Source of the DNA: an uncultured Campylobacter sp. | GTDB lineage: Bacteria > Campylobacterota > Campylobacteria > Campylobacterales > Campylobacteraceae | NCBI RefSeq assembly: GCF_938045465.1 | Contig: NZ_CALIBF010000004.1 | Span: 1 to 8,532, forward strand | DNA length: 8,532 nucleotides | Direction: 5' to 3' | Shown: positions 6,607 through 8,532 of the stretch, in pieces | Numbering within the stretch: the first letter of the stretch is position 1 | How the letters are laid out: every line of letters starts with the position of its first letter | Notes under the pieces: model-generated | Told to the model about the DNA's origin: nothing | What the model saw: only the letters and a program-made list of their open reading frames with translations | Databases searched by the model: none | Program-made: the position numbers and the translations under genes

Positions 6607-6638
6607 GCGCGGCTGCGCCAAGATTTCGGCGAAATTTT
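6606..6638 (+). terminator. Two small adjacent hairpins after the secreted-protein gene
   Basis: GGCGC (6606-6610), GGCT loop, GCGCC (6615-6619) is followed by ATTTC (6623-6627), GGC loop, GAAAT (6631-6635) and TTT. The second is terminator-like but has a weak 5-bp stem. Complete termination here would leave the transporter frame at 6650 needing its own promoter, and none is clear. Confidence 0.3.
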
Positions 6639-6649
6639 ACTTTAAATTT

Positions 6650-8532
6650 ATGAAAAATTCTATCTTGGAGCCTGCGGAAAATTTTAATTTAAAATCCGCT
6701 TTAAATTTTATCTCGGATCCGGTGCGCGAGCGCGCGAAAAATATAGCTTTAAATTCTGCTTCAAATGCGGCGTTTGCGTGCGTAAAAAACACAGCGCGCG
6801 GCGGCGCGGCGAATTTTGCTCCCGCTCTCTGCTTCAAAAGAAATTTCAAATTTCAAGATGCGGATACCGCATTAAATTTTATCCGTGGGGAGAGTTTAAA
6901 GCGCGGGAGAAATTTAAAATTTCATCCTGCTTCGGCGGGTTTTGCCGCGTGCGATCATACTGCGCGCAAGTTTGCTGCGACCTATTCCGCTCCGTGCGTC
7001 AAAAATATCGAAAGAAAGCCCGTTTTAAATTCCGCAGCTCTTGCGCTGAATTTAAAACTCGCACAGAATATGAGCCGCGCCGAAAGCAAAGCCTTAAATT
7101 CCGCGAAGGCTCCCAAAATAAACCTTTGCGAAAATTCCGCAAGAAATTTCAAACGAAATTTTATATTAAATTGTGCGGAAAATTTTACTTGCAACGGCGC
7201 AAATAGCGCGAGTTCGCTAAATTGTGCAAGCGTCGTAGACGAGCCAAATTTAAGCCCCGCAAAAAACCTTGCCGATGCTCATACGCGACGCTCAAAGAAA
7301 AATTTTACTGGGGTTCTTGCAAACGATCCGGACTCCGCTCATACGCCGCAGAGCTTTGGATTTAAAAATTTAAAGGTGCTGAATTTTGCAGAGAAATCTA
7401 ATTCGGCAGAGAATTCTAGCTCCGCTCGAAGCTTAAATTTCGCGCAGAATTTCGATTTCGCGCAAAGCTCTGATTCTACGCAGAGCCCTGCTACCGCGCA
7501 AAATTCTGCCTCTACGCAAAACTGCACGCAAAGCTCGAATTCCCCGCAGAGTTTCGGGAGAAATTCTAATTTTGCGCAAAGCCGCACGCAAAACCCCGCT
7601 CCGCCTAGCAGGCTGTGGGATCTGGGGCTGCTTTTCGTGGCGATCGTTTGGGGATGCACCTTCGTGCCTGTTCAGCACGCGCTGCATAGCGGCGACGTTT
7701 TTAGCTTTTTATTTTGGCGCTTTTTGGCGGCGAGCATTTTTACCTACCTTGCCTGCCTGCGCTTCGGCGTCAAATTCGACCGCGGCACGATAGGGCGGGG
7801 CGTGTTTTGCGGGCTGATGCTATTTTGCGATTTTTCCTGCCAGACCATAGCGCTTGATTATGCGCTCTCATCGACGGTGGCGTTTATTTTGGGGCTAAAC
7901 GTTGTCATCGTGCCCTTTTTGATGCTTGCGTTTTTCAGCAAAAAGATCGGTGCTAGCGCCTTTGGCGGCGCGGTCGTGGCGCTTTTGGGGCTGTATTTTT
8001 TAAGCGGAGCAAGCGGCGCGGTGGGATTTGGCATAGGTGAGCGGTTGACGCTGATTTCGGCGTTTGCATACGCGCTTCACATCGTATTTACGGGCGTCTG
8101 TGCGCGCAAAAGCAATCTCTACGGCTTTGTGATCGTGCAGTTTATCTGCGTCTGCGTCTGCGCGCTGATCGCGGCGGTTTTCACTCCGCACGCGGAATTT
8201 GAAGGCGAGATAAAGGTGCTAGGAAATTTAATCTTTTCGCCGAGCTTCGACTTCGTTTTTGCGCTGGTTTTGACCTCGATCTTTGCCACCGTCGCGGCGT
8301 TTGTGATCCAAACGATGGCGCAAAATCGCGGCGTAAGCGAGATAAAAACGGTGCTGATTTTCGCGCTAGAGCCCGTAAGCGCAGGCATTATGGGGTATGC
8401 TTTCGGCGAGAAGCTAAGCGCGCTTCAAATTTTAGGTGCGGCGCTGATACTCGCAGGCATCCTGCTTAGCGAGCTGGGCGGGCTTTTAGGCGCGAAGTTT
8501 GCTAAAAATCGAGCTTGCGAAAAAGCAGACCG
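6650..8532 (+). CDS. EamA/DMT-family transporter with about 320-residue low-complexity N-terminal extension (3' end outside window)
   Basis: One frame is open from 6593 past the window end, with its first ATG at 6650 (627 codons visible). Residues from about 322 (LWDLGLLFVAIVWGCTFVPVQ) form a drug/metabolite transporter-type inner-membrane permease with about ten helices in two EamA repeats. Signatures are WG in helix 1, FLFWRFLAAS in helix 2, ALSSTVAFILGLNVVIVP at the end of repeat one, and ALEPVSAGIMGYAFGEKLSALQILGAALILAGI near the C-terminus. The substrate is unknown. Residues 1-321 are unlike the family, whose members usually start a few residues before helix 1. This part is rich in Asn, Ala, Ser, Phe and Lys, has no signal peptide or membrane helix, and should be cytoplasmic and disordered. 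ATG 6650 has no clear ribosome binding site. ATG 7070 and GTG 7376 are alternatives, also with poor sites. No in-frame start lies close to the first helix, so at least about 79 extra residues seem unavoidable if the frame is correct. It follows the secreted-protein gene by 43 nt. Confidence 0.8.
   Translation, partial: MKNSILEPAENFNLKSALNFISDPVRERAKNIALNSASNAAFACVKNTARGGAANFAPALCFKRNFKFQDADTALNFIRGESLKRGRNLKFHPASAGFAACDHTARKFAATYSAPCVKNIERKPVLNSAALALNLKLAQNMSRAESKALNSAKAPKINLCENSARNFKRNFILNCAENFTCNGANSASSLNCASVVDEPNLSPAKNLADAHTRRSKKNFTGVLANDPDSAHTPQSFGFKNLKVLNFAEKSNSAENSSSARSLNFAQNFDFAQSSDSTQSPATAQNSASTQNCTQSSNSPQSFGRNSNFAQSRTQNPAPPSRLWDLGLLFVAIVWGCTFVPVQHALHSGDVFSFLFWRFLAASIFTYLACLRFGVKFDRGTIGRGVFCGLMLFCDFSCQTIALDYALSSTVAFILGLNVVIVPFLMLAFFSKKIGASAFGGAVVALLGLYFLSGASGAVGFGIGERLTLISAFAYALHIVFTGVCARKSNLYGFVIVQFICVCVCALIAAVFTPHAEFEGEIKVLGNLIFSPSFDFVFALVLTSIFATVAAFVIQTMAQNRGVSEIKTVLIFALEPVSAGIMGYAFGEKLSALQILGAALILAGILLSELGGLLGAKFAKNRACEKAD
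7382..7585 (+). repeat. Degenerate 18-bp tandem repeat inside the transporter frame
   Basis: Read in the transporter frame, this stretch is a series of related hexapeptides: NFAEKS, NSAENS, SSARSL, NFAQNF, DFAQSS, DSTQSP, ATAQNS, ASTQNC (7382-7525, eight units in register). After a 4-codon TQSS comes NSPQSF, then GRNS and NFAQSR. The consensus is roughly [ND]-[FS]-[AT]-[QE]-[NS]-S, with GCGCAA/ACGCAA as the best-conserved DNA core. Units differ at many positions, so the array is old or under relaxed constraint. The antisense strand shows the same hexad rhythm, as expected of a tandem DNA repeat. Confidence 0.65.

Noticed and set aside
6778..7206. A 142-codon Arg/Lys/Phe-rich plus-strand frame
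   Set aside because: It is a shifted reading of the low-complexity extension, has no ribosome binding site, and ends before the transporter, whereas the other frame runs into recognised EamA sequence.
6637..7659. Antisense open frames across the transporter extension (about 6637-6849, 6982-7194, 7339-7659)
   Set aside because: They show the same hexad rhythm as the plus strand and arise because AAATTT words are self-complementary and stop-poor. They lack ribosome binding sites and do not connect to any domain.
1..8532. CRISPR arrays, tRNA or rRNA genes, insertion-sequence ends
   Set aside because: No regularly spaced identical repeats, tRNA cloverleaf pattern, rRNA-like sequence, or transposase with terminal repeats was found. 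The 18-bp array is tandem, degenerate and coding, with no spacers.

Overview
The window looks like chromosomal DNA of a Campylobacterota bacterium, most likely one of the more GC-rich Campylobacter species of the oral type. This is inferred from texture: mixed-GC coding sequence, spacers built from AAATTT/TTTAAA words, TATAAT-type -10 boxes with no clear -35, AGGAG-type ribosome binding sites, and familiar gene families. The species cannot be fixed from the sequence alone. No rRNA, tRNA, CRISPR array or intact insertion sequence was seen.

Layout from left to right. Positions 1-208 hold the AT-rich tail of a gene cut by the window edge, followed by a decayed, overlapping mini-ORF set. Positions 209-465 are a spacer with a promoter and a possible operator. 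A TonB-dependent outer-membrane receptor (466-2541, +) follows, then a hairpin-containing spacer and a membrane-anchored SAM-dependent methyltransferase (2661-3452, +). Positions 3453-3771 are a gene-poor stretch with a possible remnant ORF on the minus strand. A conspicuously AT-rich pentapeptide-repeat membrane protein gene (3772-5130, -) comes next. A 38-codon ORF with a very good ribosome binding site (5164-5280, -) and the manganese exporter gene mntP (5335-5889, -) lie upstream of it, and these three could form one minus-strand transcription unit. A short divergent promoter region separates mntP from a secreted DUF4197-like protein (5977-6606, +).

The right end (6593-8532, +) is one uninterrupted reading frame that runs off the window. 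Its C-terminal half is an ordinary EamA/DMT-type 10-helix transporter. It is preceded by about 320 residues of Asn/Ala/Ser/Phe-rich low-complexity sequence that includes a degenerate 18-bp (hexapeptide) tandem array. I read this as the most unusual item in the window. Either it is a very long disordered cytoplasmic N-terminal extension built from spacer-like repeat DNA, or it is a fortuitously open leader with the real start hidden inside it.

Functionally the receptor and MntP point to metal or metal-chelate handling, but they are not in one operon and no shared regulation is shown. The pentapeptide gene looks acquired. No complete new multi-gene system could be demonstrated here.
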